A stretch of 64,000 nt of DNA from Adiantum capillus-veneris (GCA_014529385.2 CM043953.1:78048872-78112871), one strand, 5' to 3'. Shown: positions 9,978 through 22,545, numbered from the stretch's first letter. Notes: a model not told the origin generated them from the letters alone. Numbers and translations: made by a program.

Positions 9978-11873
9978 GTGGACATAGTGCTTGAAATAGT
10001 GTCAAGACGAACTGCATCTCGATTGAAGTGCAAGTCTTGTCACCATGTGTTCAGTGGCAATGCTACGAGGATCAAACAGCATTTATTCAAAGTTCTGGGA
10101 AATGTTGGGCCTTGTACCTTGCCTCCACGAGACATATATGAAAGATATCCGGATTATATACAAAAAGTAAACGATGTCCTTGAGGGCAAAAGTAAAGGGG
10201 CAAGCAAAAGCGGTTGTACTATGGGAAGAAAAAATTCAATGGCTGAAGAAGAACCTGTTATGAATGAGGATAGGAATCTAATGGGAACTAAGAATAGAGA
10301 GCAGCGCCATCCTTTGATCTAGGTACATCTAGTAATGCATCTAATTCAAATAGAAGTTGTGCCGATGATATTGGAAGAGGGTTATCTACGGATCAAACAC
10401 TCCATCAAGCTTTTGATAAATAGTGGTTATACATGCTGCATTTGAAGTGGATGCAAGAATTTCTCACATGTGGTATTCCATTCAATGTAGTGCGGAACCC
10501 TATCTTCAAAGATGCATTGATGAGCACGACCAAAAGAGGATTTGTGATGTTAGGTTATAATAAAATGCACATAGAGTATATTGACAAAGTCAAAGATGAG
10601 GTAGAAAGAACGCTCAAATGTACAATGTTGGATTATGTTCCTACTTTTGGATGTACTATAGCTTTGGATAAATGGACTAATTGTCAGAAAAAACCTTTAA
10701 TCAATGCGATGTTGATTTGTCTCCGAGGGTCAGTATTTTTAGAAGCCATTGGCACGTCCTTGAAGGAAAAAACCATTCCCTTCCTTTCAAAGATCTATGA
10801 CCGTGTTACATCAAAAGCAGGAGGGCCAAAGAATGTGACAGTCATCGTCACCACACAATGCTGCAAATTACCAAGGTGTAGGTCTTGTAATTCAAGCAAA
10901 GTATCCAAAATTAACATTGGTACCATGCACTGTAGATACTATCAATCTTCTTTTGAAAGACATTGGAAAACTTGACAAAACAAATACTACTTTGTTGGAA
11001 GAAAACACAATAGTAAAGTTCATTAGAGAGTATCAATTTTCATATGCTCCCCTTCAGAACCAAGTTGCCTAGCAAGGCATTACAAATCTTTTGTGCAACT
11101 CGGTTTGCTACTGCATATCATGTATTGTTAACATTGAAATATGTTTGACATGCGTTGGTGGAGACAAGTTTGGACAGGCAATGGGATGCATGGCTTAATA
11201 AATATCCAAGCTACCAAGCTACAATATTAAGGGTTCATCAACTAGTCAATTCTCCAGTGTTTTGGAGAAATGTGGAAAAAGTTGTCAATGTTACAAAAAC
11301 CTTTGTGGACCTGTTACGCTTGGTGAATAAAGACTCTTTTGTCTTTGAAAAGGTATATTGGTATATGTCAGAAGCCATTGAAGAGCTCAAGGAATTTCAA
11401 GGATACATTGGTAGATGCAAATGCACATGCCGTTACACATCGCATCATTCACCAAAATTTTAGCTCCATGAACAATCCTCCAATTCAGGAGTGACGCATG
11501 GTTTCAAACCTGTGTGCATGCAACTCTTAGGGTCAGCTGACGGGAAAGATTCATTTCATCAATGCATTGACTATGCCAATAGGATTGGTATGTTTGGTGA
11601 TCTTTGGTACATTGACGCCATCAAAAAAGTTAGCACACTATGTGGTGGAAAGAATATGGTGGAGAAAAAATAGAACTACAGCACGTAGCTGTCAGAGTAT
11701 TATCGATTATTGCTTCAAGTGGTAGCTGCGAGAGAAATTGGTCTGCATTTGACTTCTTACACACCAAGAAGAGGAATAGATTAAAACCAAAACGAGCTGA
11801 GACTCTGGTATATGTGTTTTGTAATATGAGAATGTTGCATGCTCCAACCAACATTGCAATGAGAGAAATTTAA
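9978..11873 (+). pseudogene. hAT-family transposase, frameshifted
   Basis: The pieces follow family order. A BED zinc finger comes first (LKCKSCHHVFSGNATRIKQH, 10026-10085). The DUF659 core is at 10433-10860 (WMQEFLTCGIPFNVVRNPIF, then CTIALDKWTNCQKKPLIN, where D and W belong to the catalytic region). A middle part is at 11155-11463, and the C-terminal dimerisation domain at 11640-11873 (SIIASSGSCERNWSAFDFLH). The last motif is diagnostic of hAT. The pieces are in at least three different frames with stops between them, and the middle is shortened. hAT transposases move their own DNA element by cut and paste. I did not find convincing terminal inverted repeats, so the element boundaries are unknown. 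Confidence 0.82.
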
Positions 11874-12938
11874 CATTGATTTGGTATAAAGAAAACGCAT
11901 GAAGCAGTTGCTGTTGAGGTGTAAAGTGACGGTGAGTCAAAGTGGGAGGTGGCTTCAGAATGTTTAGACATGGACGAAGTTGATAACGTGGTTCTGATGT
12001 TTGATTGTGACGACATTGTTTAAAAACACCTTTGGTACAATATACTTGTAATCAAAATGAGTTTGCTAGCCATATCTTATGATATCTCTCTTTTTGCCAT
12101 ATCACTTTGTATCTTATGATTGTCAATCACTTTTATTTTATACTTATTGTATAGAATTTATAACCACGATGAAAAAGAGACAAAGAGTTTAATATCAGAG
12201 TTGATTATGTAAAATGATTACAAAAGTTGGTATGGAGGATTACAACAATAGAATGTATAGCTTTTACAACTCAGCATGATGCTTTCATGATGTTTGAGGT
12301 CAATTAGGATGATAAACCTTGTCGGCAATGCAGCCAAGCCCAATGCCCACGTTAGGAGGCTTATCATCCTAATTGACTCTCTTGCCTAATATGTAATGTG
12401 CATAGCACTGCTGAATAAAGTATATGACAATCTGGTTATTATTGGGGATAGCTTGTTGTTGATGAATAAACCATTGGAGAAGAACTCAAGCTAAGCCCAC
12501 ATGTTGCAAGTCAGAGAGCTTTACTGGTGGATTTCTCTTTGCGTGGCCACTTGTTCTAAAAAGTATATTTCGGACAAAGTTGTTCGGACATATGTCTTTG
12601 CATTGTTTATGACTCAAGGGCTCGTCTTCTAGATTTGATTCATTCTCTTGAATTCTGACAATAGCTAATAAGTCTGATTGTCCACATCAAATTTGCTCCG
12701 CGCTGATAATTTGTTGTGCCATATTGTAATCAATGTCTTTAGCCATCTCTACAAACAAAATACCAAAATCCAACAACCATATAACCAATGCAAATCTTTT
12801 GCAAATTGAAATTGATTAATCAATATATATGTTGGGTTTCAGGCCTCGTGGCCAGGTTGTGGCCGGACACCCGCCCACTTATTGATTGGTTAGAATCGAA
12901 GAGTTGAATTTCTTGAGAAAGCTTTGAATCTCTGTAGG
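11874..12938. other. Non-coding DNA downstream of the hAT remnant
   Basis: No gene is seen. Apart from the strong inverted repeat at 12299-12377, the stretch is unremarkable AT-rich sequence. Confidence 0.4.
12299..12377. repeat. 17-bp perfect inverted repeat with 45-bp loop
   Basis: GTCAATTAGGATGATAA (12299-12315) is exactly complementary to TTATCATCCTAATTGAC (12361-12377). After one mismatch the pairing continues with CCT/AGG. As RNA this would be a roughly 21-bp stem, long enough to be a small foldback element or a small-RNA precursor. No further evidence for either. Confidence 0.6.
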
Positions 12939-13360
12939 TCACAGGTTGTGTTCAGAGCAAGGAATTGAGGGATGCAGTGAGAAAAATTTGAGTTTTAGAG
13001 AGCAATCAAAAGCAAGTGCACACAAATTGGCATAGTCGTGCAGTGAATTGACCAGAGCAAGGTTGGACACGGTCCTCAACATTGGGGGAAAATAGCAAAC
13101 AACGTGAGCACTCAAACGAGTGTTGGAATGAGCACAATGAGCAGGGCTATGGCCAAATTGAAGCCAAAACAAGGGTCGAAACGCGCCTGAAATGAAAATC
13201 TGGCTGCACAATTGCAGTTTAAAGGACTCCATAGAAACTTGAGACACACACTCTCCAAGTGGAATCACCTGAATCGGAGATCGTTGATGACAGCTCTCAA
13301 GAAAATCGAAGTCGCTTCCTAGACTAATCATGCCTACTTCTCCAAGCTCTTCAGACACAA
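12939..13360 (-). other. Leader region following an LTR and primer-binding site
   Basis: A minus-strand open frame (12939-13430) begins inside the LTR and crosses the primer site, so it is not itself a gene. The sequence is expected to be the untranslated leader of the LTR element at 13377-13769. I recognise no gag motif in it. Confidence 0.35.
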
Positions 13361-13769
13361 TCAGGCTTTGATACCATGTCAAGAGATAGAGAAGGAGAGA
13401 TCTTGAGCTCTTGCAAGCACGCACACACACAAATAGATGGAGGCAAAAGACTGTATTTCTTCTTCTTCACAAACTCAAGATAAGAGTTCTACAAAACATA
13501 AGAAAAAATACAACATAAAATGGGAACTAGTACAACGGTCTAGTATGAACTGCTAGTGAGTGAGGTGAGTAGATAAGTGTTCCATCACTCCGGTAGGTAG
13601 ACCAACTTAGTGTAGTCCAGCTGTAGTATCCACCAAGGCGCGCCAATGATGATGAATGTCGGTGATAGTCATCCAAGAGTCGTACATGTTGAGCTTGACA
13701 TCTCAACACCAATGAGCAACCAATCACCTTGATATAGGCCCTCTATAAATGACTCAAGTCCCTTTGACA
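13361..13769 (-). mobile_element. LTR with initiator-Met-type primer-binding site
   Basis: On the minus strand a 393-bp LTR (13769 to 13377) begins TGTCAA and ends TTGACA. It is followed at once by TGGTATCAAAGCCT (13376 down to 13363), a primer-binding site with one change from the TGGTATCAGAGC consensus. A TATA-like TTTATAG lies near 13745. The partner LTR is not found in the window, so the element is truncated or extends leftward as non-coding remnants. Confidence 0.65.
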
Positions 13770-13809
13770 TACAAACATGGTCACCTGTGGCATGTGAGCT
13801 ATTATAAAA

Positions 13810-14455
13810 CTTGGTGCCTACATCATTGCCCTCGACAACATTTTTTCTTTATTTTCATACCTTACTCTAGAAATAATATCTACAACTGGATTCTCTTTAC
13901 CCACAATATGCTTAAATTTGGGATTCATAAAATTTATGTAGGCAATCAATCTCAACATAGGCAATGTCGAGAGTTGAGCAGATTGTGATCATTCCAAGAA
14001 GGGGTAGACAATCAGTCTCCACTATTACATTTGCTTCTATCAAATACTTTCATCACATTTCAATCCTATGAATTCTCTCCATTATTCTCTTTTCACCTGT
14101 GGATAATTGCGTTGACAAGCACTTAGGACCTTTACTCCAAATCTCACCACACATTGCTTTCCATTGTCATCATTTTGCCCAATCGCCCATCTGATTCCTG
14201 TGGGGTCAGTATCCATTCTCACAATCACATGTCTTCCACGTTAATAGTTTACTTTCCTCAAAGTTGGAGACATAAGAAACAACTTCTAAAATTTCCGCAT
14301 GACATGTCTATGCATTTCTTCCCATCAAATTTTTTGGTTCTTTCTCAAGAGTTGATACAAAGGTTTTGCCACATGCACATAATGTGGAATCCAAATAACA
14401 CATGCAGCCAAGAACCTTCAAACCTCAGTCACATTACTAGATGTTTCTTTTATGC
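13810..14455 (-). pseudogene. Ty3/gypsy RT connection and RNase H fragment
   Basis: Minus-strand translation from 14455 gives the thumb/connection region (RFLAACVIWIPHYVHVAKPL, YQLLRKNQKI, PTLRKVNY). RNase H follows with VRMDTDPTGIRWAIGQNDDN, YPQVKRE, ETDCLPLLG-like and HIVGKENPVVDIISRVRY. The acidic RNase H residues are partly visible (MDTDP, KRE, VVDIIS). Four or more stops occur. RNase H removes the RNA strand after reverse transcription; here it is dead. It is the same gypsy group as 6411-8235 and 21400-24500, judged by the motif style. Confidence 0.72.
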
Positions 14456-14458
14456 TTA

Positions 14459-14820
14459 AAAGTAGGTCTAATAGACATAAGATATAATAAAATTAAAAAA
14501 ATTGATAATTCTCGCATTTTGTGAAAAACTATATGTAGTAAAAAAATTAAAGGGGCCCATTGCCAAATTAAAACAAAAGAATATTTCAATGTTTTCATAG
14601 AAAAAAGGTAGGTTTAATAGGCATAGGATATAATAAAATTTTTAAATTTGGTAATTTCCATATTTTGTGAAAAATTTTAAATGTATAAAAAATATAAAAT
14701 AAAAAGATACATTAAAAATTTAAACAAAAGAATATTTTAATTTTTTTTATAAGAAAAGATGGATTTAATAAACATAGAAAATAATAAAACAATTTAGTAA
14801 GATGAATTTTTTAAAGTCCT
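14459..14820. repeat. Three degenerate AT-rich tandem copies, about 147 bp each
   Basis: The phrase aggtytaatagacataagatataataaaa recurs in diverged form at about 14462, 14610 and 14759. Around it the first two copies match through the attttgtgaaaaa segment, while the third is partial. Confidence 0.55.
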
Positions 14821-14929
14821 TAACTAAAAGGACCCTTTATTAATTCCTCACATCATGGGATCAAATTTGCTCTTTCTACTCTCATTAGATCAAATCTTTG
14901 TAGATCCCACTTCAACTTAGCAATTTAAG

Positions 14930-15045
14930 CTCGACACATATCAAATAAGCACCACGCAGCGAGCGACCTCGACCTCACGACCTCACCAACAAGCGAGAGA
15001 TAAATCTTTGGGCTGAGCCACTCCACCTGTGAGCTATTTTGCATG
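14930..15045 (-). mobile_element. Possible tRNA-derived SINE piece
   Basis: On the minus strand GAGTGGCTCAGCCC (box-A-like) is followed about 50 bases later by GGTCGAGGTCGCTC (box-B-like) and GCTGCGTGGTGC. Neither box is exact, so this is tentative. Confidence 0.3.
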
Positions 15046-15257
15046 AAATGCAAGCACAAACTTATTAAAAAAATGCAATCTTCTTCTCCTAGATTTGTGA
15101 CGTAGCTTATCACTCTCCTACCTCCAGTTGGTTGGTTGTCCATCATTTTTTACCTCTCTCCTATGACTTTGCTTGTTATTTCCTCCCTTCTACAAAGCAA
15201 CATCTCAGTTCGATTCTTACTAAAAGAATCAACCCAAGATCGTATCCACATATTCCT

Positions 15258-15311
15258 ATCTTTTATTCTCTAAAGTCTTTTTCTATCTTTTATTCTCTAA
15301 AGTATTTTTCA
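15258..15311. repeat. 27-bp direct repeat, two copies
   Basis: tatcttttattctctaaagt followed by ctttttc occurs at 15258 and again 27 bp later with one or two changes. Confidence 0.7.
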
Positions 15312-15607
15312 AGCATGCCCCAAAAAGTGAATATAGGTTTTAGAGAATAGCATTTGAAAATCTAAGACTTTTAAAGCTTTTAAGGACACTTGTCTAGAAA
15401 AAAAATTTTGAACTACCTTCAACCCTCGAGGTGCTAAGGCTTTAGGAGGCCAAAAATTAAGGATAGAAGATAATGATACAATGTGCGTTGTTGCAAAAAA
15501 GGAATGAGTTCGTATGCATAAGATGCACAAATTTTTGGAAGTGTCAACTCCACCATAAGGCCAGTAGGGAGCCAAAACGTTGTTTTCACAAACCTATTAA
15601 TTAATTA

Positions 15608-15660
15608 GTTTTTTTTTTTGGGGGAGGGGGGGGATTGTTTTTTTTTAATGCTTAAGGGGA
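15608..15660. repeat. Homopolymer T and G runs
   Basis: A T run, a G-rich run (ggggaggggggggg) and a second T run follow one another. Such tracts are unstable, and their lengths may be unreliable. Confidence 0.7.
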
Positions 15661-15671
15661 AACCATAGGGC

Positions 15672-15745
15672 AGCACAAGCGTATAGCCTAGTGGTTAAAC
15701 TTGAGTCTTTGTTCTCCTACGTGCTGAGGTCAAATCATGTCCATT
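15672..15745 (+). mobile_element. tRNA-derived SINE head
   Basis: TAGCCTAGTGG at 15684-15694 is an exact RNA polymerase III box A (TRGCNNAGYGG). About 34 bp on, GGTCAAATCAT (15728-15738) is a degenerate box B. A Pol III promoter in this spacing with no tRNA cloverleaf points to a SINE and not a tRNA gene. The 3' end of the element is not defined. Confidence 0.5.
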
Positions 15746-16165
15746 AGCAATGGTTTTAAATCGTGGGTTGATAAGAGATGCTAATTAGAGATGCTGAAGC
15801 ATCTTGGGGAGATTCTGTGTAATGGAAAGAGAAAGTAGAGCCAGTAGTATGTCCCTACAATCTTTACTTAAAGAGACCAGCCTTACAAGGTACTTTGTAG
15901 TAGCCAAGATTGGAGAAATTTACAAAACTCACAAGAAAGATAAAGTAGCACTAGTCGAGAAATTTGTTCAACCCTTCAAAACATTGCTTCAATCAACCTA
16001 TGCCATTTTCTAGATTCATTGGGAGGCATATATTGGGTCAATGACTCTTCATTAGACGAAATCAACCCGTGATTCCCTCCCTGTCTCCTCATTTCCCAAA
16101 CAAAAAAGGGCACCCACCCCGGCCCCACGCGTCGTAGCCCTTTCTCTCGTCCTACAGCATAGAGC

Positions 16166-16166
16166 G

Positions 16167-16258
<92 letters not shown>
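16166..16258. repeat. (TC)n microsatellite
   Basis: An almost pure TC run of about 93 bp is interrupted once by an A. Confidence 0.95.
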
Positions 16259-16260
<2 letters not shown>

Positions 16261-16568
16261 CTGAGTTGCATTCGCCCAGAGCTACGACCCACACGAAGCT
16301 TGCCCTGCCCCCTTCCCCATCCTCTCCTACTGCTGCAGCATCCCCCCCGCCCAAGTTGCGGATTAAGCTGGACATGCAAGCTATGACGCCTTGCTGCCCA
16401 TAGTGCGAGCGCGATTTGCCCTCTTTGTTGCAGCGGGGCTAGGCCTTCCCCTCTATGTCACCACACACGGCCTTCCCAATGAGCTGCACTGGAAACCAGC
16501 ATGCACACTTCTTTCCAACATTCCCAGTGGGCCTGCAACATGCGGAGCCTCAGGAAACCATCCAGCCT

Positions 16569-16569
<1 letters not shown>

Positions 16570-16644
<75 letters not shown>
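16570..16644. repeat. (CA)n microsatellite
   Basis: A pure CA run of about 75 bp. Confidence 0.95.
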
Positions 16645-16647
<3 letters not shown>

Positions 16648-17263
16648 ATCACTCCCCCATCCTGTGTTGGGCACATATCAGGCAATTGCTGCCTCGTCTT
16701 TCCTTGCCTAATACTCCCGACCTGCTACCCAAACTCATCTAGTAATGAGACCATCGTCCTTATCTCCATCTCCCACTTGGTGGGCACAATATCCCCATCT
16801 CCCACTTGGTGGGCACAGTACCTTGGCCTATCTGACGCACCTACATGCACCAGACAAGGCTCTTCATGAAACGAGAAACATAAAAATCTCTCTCTCTTGC
16901 TCTCCTGACACACGGACACCTCTTTTTGTCTCCTCTTTCTCTCTCTTTCCACGTGTAGGCTCCTCCCCTTTTACCTTGGGAGTATCTCATGAGATTCTTC
17001 CTAATTCGACGTGCTTGCAAAATTTGGGAGACATATTGGGTCGTTTTGCAAGCATTAATTAATTACTCATTGCGATGCCAAGAGAATCTTGCAATCCTAA
17101 ATGAAAATCAGATTGGCCTGTCGCCATCAACCCCCCCCCCCCTCGCGCTTGTAGCCATCCCCATCGCCATCGCCATCTACCTTCGTTCGGCCCGACAAAC
17201 ACCCTCATACAAAATACTCCCCCTCCGAAGCCTACAATGCATGTCTGTGTTTGTCCATCGCTG

Positions 17264-17364
<101 letters not shown>

Positions 17365-18022
17365 TTCTGCGCGTCGTGCCCTCCCCCCCGATGCCCTGCT
17401 CTTGCGCATCTTCTTCTGCCTCACGATGTCCTGCTCTCAGAAAATCACCTCCTGTCCTTACGAACGTTATCCACCGGCTTCTACCTCCTCCTCTCATCTC
17501 CTTGCTTAATTAGCGCGCCACAAACACCGAGATACAAAAGAAAAAGATATCTTTTTGCTCACTCAGACCCTCGCCTCATCTATCATTTTTTCACTCTCTC
17601 CAGGCGTCACCACCTTCACCTCCCACACGAAAATTTCAAAAATTGCGAAGAGGAAATTGTATAAAGTTAGGTTTATTCTTTTGATTTTTACAATATTTTT
17701 CTCTATTTTGATTTCAGACAGAGTCTCTCCTTTTTCGCTTGGCCTCAAGCCGCGTCCACGTGCCACCCTCCCTTCCACTTACTTTACCTTCCATCCAAAC
17801 CTTTGCCAAAGCATCTTCAAAGGTTCTAATTAATTCAGCTGCTTCGAAAAATTAGGGAGACATCGTAGATTGATTGATTAGGTTCCAACTCTCCCCACAT
17901 GGAGGGGGTAGTTGTAAATTTTTCAAATGATTGGATTGATGTGATCTCTTTCTCATACTCTCACAAATAGGTGAAAGACGGAGCAACCTTTGCATTTTCT
18001 AACGACACCTCTTTGAGATGGG

Positions 18023-18026
18023 TTTT

Positions 18027-18079
<53 letters not shown>
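18023..18079. repeat. T14 followed by G43 homopolymer
   Basis: Fourteen T are followed by about 43 consecutive G. G runs this long are rare, could form G-quadruplex structures, and are prone to assembly error. Confidence 0.85.
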
Positions 18080-18836
18080 CGGCTTAACTAAAAAACAGTT
18101 ACCGCATGTGGATCTAGCTTATTAGGGATCACCACATGTGTAGTTAGATACGGACAGGTTACCCCCACCTCACTTGAATGGCATGGAACTTAGTCTAAGT
18201 AAGTGTCATCATTACAAACTTCTAGCCATCATAATGACTCATCATTAGTATTTAATGTTGGTAGAGATCACATTTTACTTATTTTTTGGCTTGTTTTATG
18301 GACAAGGATGAAAAGTTATTCATTTCCTGTTGATGGGCATGTATCATGCAAGGAGGGAAGTAAAACTATTGAAGACAAAGAAATCATGTACTTTATGGGA
18401 GGGTGGGGTCTTGACTTTAAAAGATATTTCCGAAGGTGGGTACTTCACTTTTTGGCTTTGATTATGTTACATCTTGGGAGAAATTGTGGAGTATGGACCG
18501 TTTGAGAAAGCTTGTTTGGTAGTGCCACATCTCACGTTAATGATGACAAATTTTTTGGCTTTTTAAAAGAAGCTTTAGAGATGTGTTGGGTTAGGCATAC
18601 TTTCAATGTTTTCAGTTATTCATTTAGAATGATAAAGTGAAGTTTCACCTTGCATAATTTTAGTAGGTTCTATACATTCTATACATACATACACATACAC
18701 ACACAATACAAATAAGTAAATATATAATATATGTTAATGAGTTATTTTTATTATATGAAAATTTATTTATTTATTTATCATTTTATATACATACATATAT
18801 ATTTATATATATTTTTGTATTTATTTATATTATATA

Positions 18837-18872
<36 letters not shown>

Positions 18873-19938
18873 CAAACCATGGTAAAGAGAAGAAAAATTG
18901 GTGCAATGATGTCAAAACTTAGTTCAAAAATCTCACAAATTTCAAAAACTTTGCTAGTAATTTTTGTTTGCTTCTTTGAGAGGACACTCGATTGCATAAT
19001 AAAGAGACATTCTCGAATACTGCTTCACCTTATATAATTCTAGTTAAACTCAACCTGATGATTTTATCACTTTCTTATTGTTTTAAAAAACCATCGTGAC
19101 CCTTTCACTTGTTTTTTACACTATTTTTTGTGGGAGGGACATTAAGTAAGCATTACCTTATGTAGGACCTTGTAAAGGGATGTCACCACTTGTTAACATC
19201 TCTCTTTAAAGAGGGTCATTGAGTATTGGGTCACACAAAATCTTTCTCATCACTTTAGATGGCTTATGCCATTTTCCATGGAGGAAATTTATTGGTAGAG
19301 CTCAACTCCCAGTGCTTGTCATTTCATAAGTGGCCAAGTATGGTCTTAATCACTAATGAACATCTTTTTACATTGGGAATTGTGCATAGCTACTAGAAAA
19401 TTATCATACTATCTTGCACCTGCTGCAACCTATTTTGCTAAAATGGCGTCAGTTTGGAGCTTCATTTGTGACACTTCCATCCCGATTCTGCAGCTATGAG
19501 TAGCAACAGCCCTGACATTTTCAGTGATCTTAATGTGAAAGTAAAGAGAGAAGGAGATAGAACATACCTTGCTATCTAAAATAACGACAAATCCAGTCTC
19601 CATCCTCTTCTCCTCTTTTTAAATGTAGAGAAAGAGGTGTGTAGAAAAAGAGAGAGAATGCGTTTTTTTTAAAATTGAGAGTGAATTGGAAGGGAGGCAC
19701 AAGCGATATTGCTAGTGCCTCCAATTTCTTTTCTTTTCTTTTTTTGGTTCACTCTTGTCTATCTTTCCCTGTATACCCAAAAAAAGAATATCATGAATGA
19801 CATTAGAGAAATCTCTATTGCCCTCATACCCACTCTCTCTTTTCTTTGGTATAGTCTCTCTCTCAATATCTCTTGCCCCCTCTATCTCTCTCTCTCCCCT
19901 CTCTCCTCTCCATCCCTTACCCTCTCCTCTCTTTTTCT

Positions 19939-19940
<2 letters not shown>
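18080..19940. other. AT-rich non-coding DNA
   Basis: It includes a TA/TTTA-rich patch at about 18690-18869 ending in a pure TA run. The 100-residue open frame at 18203-18505 has no domain I know and no supporting context. No gene is called. Confidence 0.45.

Positions 19941-20010
<70 letters not shown>
19941..20010. repeat. Compound (TC)n(AC)n microsatellite
   Basis: About 37 bp of TC are followed by about 31 bp of AC, with shorter CTCA/AC runs after it to 20030. Confidence 0.95.
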
Positions 20011-20012
<2 letters not shown>

Positions 20013-20047
20013 TCACTCTCACACACACACTCATTAAAAATTGACTT

Positions 20048-21395
20048 GTGTCAATGCATTTAAGGAGATGCAAACAAAATAAGATACTATATATAGACAT
20101 GACTCATTTGAGTTGCTCATTTTTCCCTGCTACTAGTGCTCCAATTTTCTTTAGACATCCACCATTAAATCCTTCCCCCATTTCTCTCTCCCCACCATTT
20201 GGCACTTTGTTGGTTCTTTTAGAAGCTAACATAAATGCACCAACTAGTCTTAATGAGGAGCTTTATACACAATGTGATGAAGGTGAACCGATATTGTTAC
20301 CATTGCAAAATGAAGGAAAAGTTGATAGCTTTCCCCTATATATTTTGGATGCTAAAATTTCAGCCGAATATGTGGCATTCTTAGATCCTCCTGCAAGACC
20401 TATATCCGCAATAAGCCCAATTTAGTGGTATTTTCTTCTGATGAAGAAGAAGAAGAATTTTTGTGCAATCCCAACAACAAAGTAGCAAAGGATGGGGTGA
20501 TCAACTTAGACTCTCCATTACAGGAGTGTCGTAAGAGGGGCGGGGTTTCCAACAAGGAAGCTATAAGCGTAGTCAAGCTAGCTTTACATCCCTCCTTACG
20601 ATTTCATCTTCTGAATGAAAATGGATGGAAGAAATTCCATCATGCTAAAATGGGAACATGATATTTGAATCACCACCCCAGCCAGTTATAGAGAAGTCAG
20701 CAATGGATGGAATGGAGCAATCAATGGATGGTCACATGTGGACAAATCCAACTACCACAAACATCACATTTTTGGCAATTAGTATACTGAAATTTTATTG
20801 TGGAGGGGATTTTGGATGTCTTTGTAGAGTGATCTCAAGTTTTGTCTACTAGAATTTGTAATGGATCATCTTGGACATCTATGGTTTCTTATTATTTTAC
20901 TTCATATACAATGGATAATAAATGGAATGACAAGTATATGGATGTGGTATATAGGTAAATCGAATGAGAGACCAATGCCAAATGATGACGTGATAAAGTA
21001 CGAAACCTTGAAGTGCTTTTATTGTCAACATGTGCCTGTTATTCCAAGAAACTTGTGACTGTCATGTATTCTACATTTTCCCAATTGATAGACGATATAC
21101 TCAGTCCATGGTGCACCAAGGGTTCCATGACGATGAAGTCAAACTAGGGTCATCCAAAAGCATCATCGCAAGGGTGAGGACATTAGTGGTTGAGGTCGCG
21201 GATATGCTTGGCATCCAAGCCACCCTGAGAAAAATCCAAATGGAGGTGGTAAAGGTCATTTATCTATCCGTGCTTCAACCTTCTTTAGATCAGTGCACGT
21301 CACACGGACATGTTGAGTTGTTGGTTCTGTCGCAAGAAATATTTCCTCTCAGTAAAAGTCAAAGGTATGGGAATTGCATTTTTTCCAACTAGTAG
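20048..21395 (+). other. Unrecognised region with several short open frames
   Basis: Plus-strand frames at 20048-20425, 20425-20661 and 21030-21392 follow one another. The second starts MVFSSDEEEEEFL, an acidic stretch, and continues with ordinary composition. I do not recognise a domain. They could be a decayed gene or element body, since the next feature is a gypsy remnant on the opposite strand. No splice pattern linking them is convincing. Confidence 0.3.
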
Positions 21396-21399
21396 TGTT

Positions 21400-21780
21400 T
21401 TATGTTTCTAATCTTCCTTCATGATATCCGCAGGATAAAGAATTGGGTGCATAACTTCCATGGAGAATCAAGTTCTGAAGGGGGAGAGTCACACCATCTT
21501 CATTCCACTCGAATATTGGGATGAGAGCATAGAGAGGTTTTGTAGCAACTGTATACATGCAGATAAACCTTTGATAATAGCCGCAATGGCCCATAAAGGC
21601 TTGTACCTCTCTAACTTTGGGGGGTCTTGGAAGAGCAACAATAACTTGTATCTTCTTGAGATCTGTAGAATGCCATTTTTAGACACTATATGTCTCAAAA
21701 TCTTGCCCTGTCTTACCATAAAGACACATTTTTCAGGATTTCGGAAAATGTAATAAGTTTTGCACATTGGATAGGGGGAA
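21400..21780 (-). pseudogene. Ty3/gypsy RT thumb/connection fragment
   Basis: From about 21770 the minus strand reads RNPEKCVFMVRQGKILRHIV then SKNGI. After a frameshift near 21600 it reads MGHCGYYQRFICMYTVATKP, LYALIPIFEWNED. This is the segment just after the RT palm (L-x-H-I-V-S) and the start of RNase H. Frameshifts and loss of both ends make it inactive. Confidence 0.72.
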
Positions 21781-22545
21781 AGGGGAACACACCCGGCACA
21801 CAAACAATATGCCTCTCTATAGCCCATGATAATCACTGCATCCCAATCCACTAGAGTTCACCTTGAAAACTCGCACAATTGACAACACACCACACCAAAT
21901 TTTGCATGTTTACGACCGTACCACAGCACACACCGTTCTCTCTTTCTCTCTCACACACGCAAAGGCTCGGGGAGGCACACACAATTCAAACATCAGCACT
22001 ATACGATGGGAGCAAAACAGAGAAGAGAAGGGGAGAAAGAGGAATGAACGGAAACAAGTCCTAATACGGGTTGCTTTAACTGTGGCAAAAAACATCATCT
22101 ACGACAACCATGAAACCTGCTGCTACAACCGGCTTGGCATGACACCATCGAGCATAAAAAAAACTGGCAATCTCTAGATCCATCACTGTGTGTGGCCCTC
22201 CTCATTGAGAGCAGCAAGAAAAGTCTCTGTATCAGTGCCCTCATTGGCTCCGAGCTTTCTCTCCCAAGGCTCCTCCTTGCAAGAAAACCACCTCCTCTCT
22301 AGCTCTTCTCCACATGAACTCCTGCAAGCAACCCCCCTTGAACTTGCCAAGAACTCCCCCTTAAAGCAAAAAATTTGGCCTCTATAGGACGTGTAAGACC
22401 TTCCTCTATTTTGGGCCCACTTTTTCCTTTTTTAGCCCTGCCGTTCCCGTAGGGAAGACTCCCCCTTTTACTTCTCAATTTAAAAATTTGCGGCCTTTGA
22501 AGGCTCGCGACTTGCATGAGCCACCTCAAGCTAGGCATGCCACAT
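21781..22545 (+). repeat. LTR-like sequence, related to 29868-30650
   Basis: It starts after a purine tract (ggataggggg then aaagggg) with aacacaccc. The phrases cctctctatagc and ttcaccttgaaaac recur at the start of the stretch at 29868. A tract before an LTR would mark a 3' LTR on the plus strand. The exact ends are not resolved. Confidence 0.4.

Noticed and set aside
12939-13430. 163-codon minus-strand gene
   Set aside because: It starts in an LTR and reads through the primer-binding site (WYQSL from TGGTATCAAAGCCTG), so it is leader sequence.
15684-15738. tRNA gene
   Set aside because: Box A is good, but no cloverleaf or anticodon arm can be built and box B is degenerate; a SINE head is more likely.
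20425-20661. Acidic-protein gene (SSDEEEEEF start)
   Set aside because: Only 78 codons, no start context, no splice partner and no known domain; left as unassigned.
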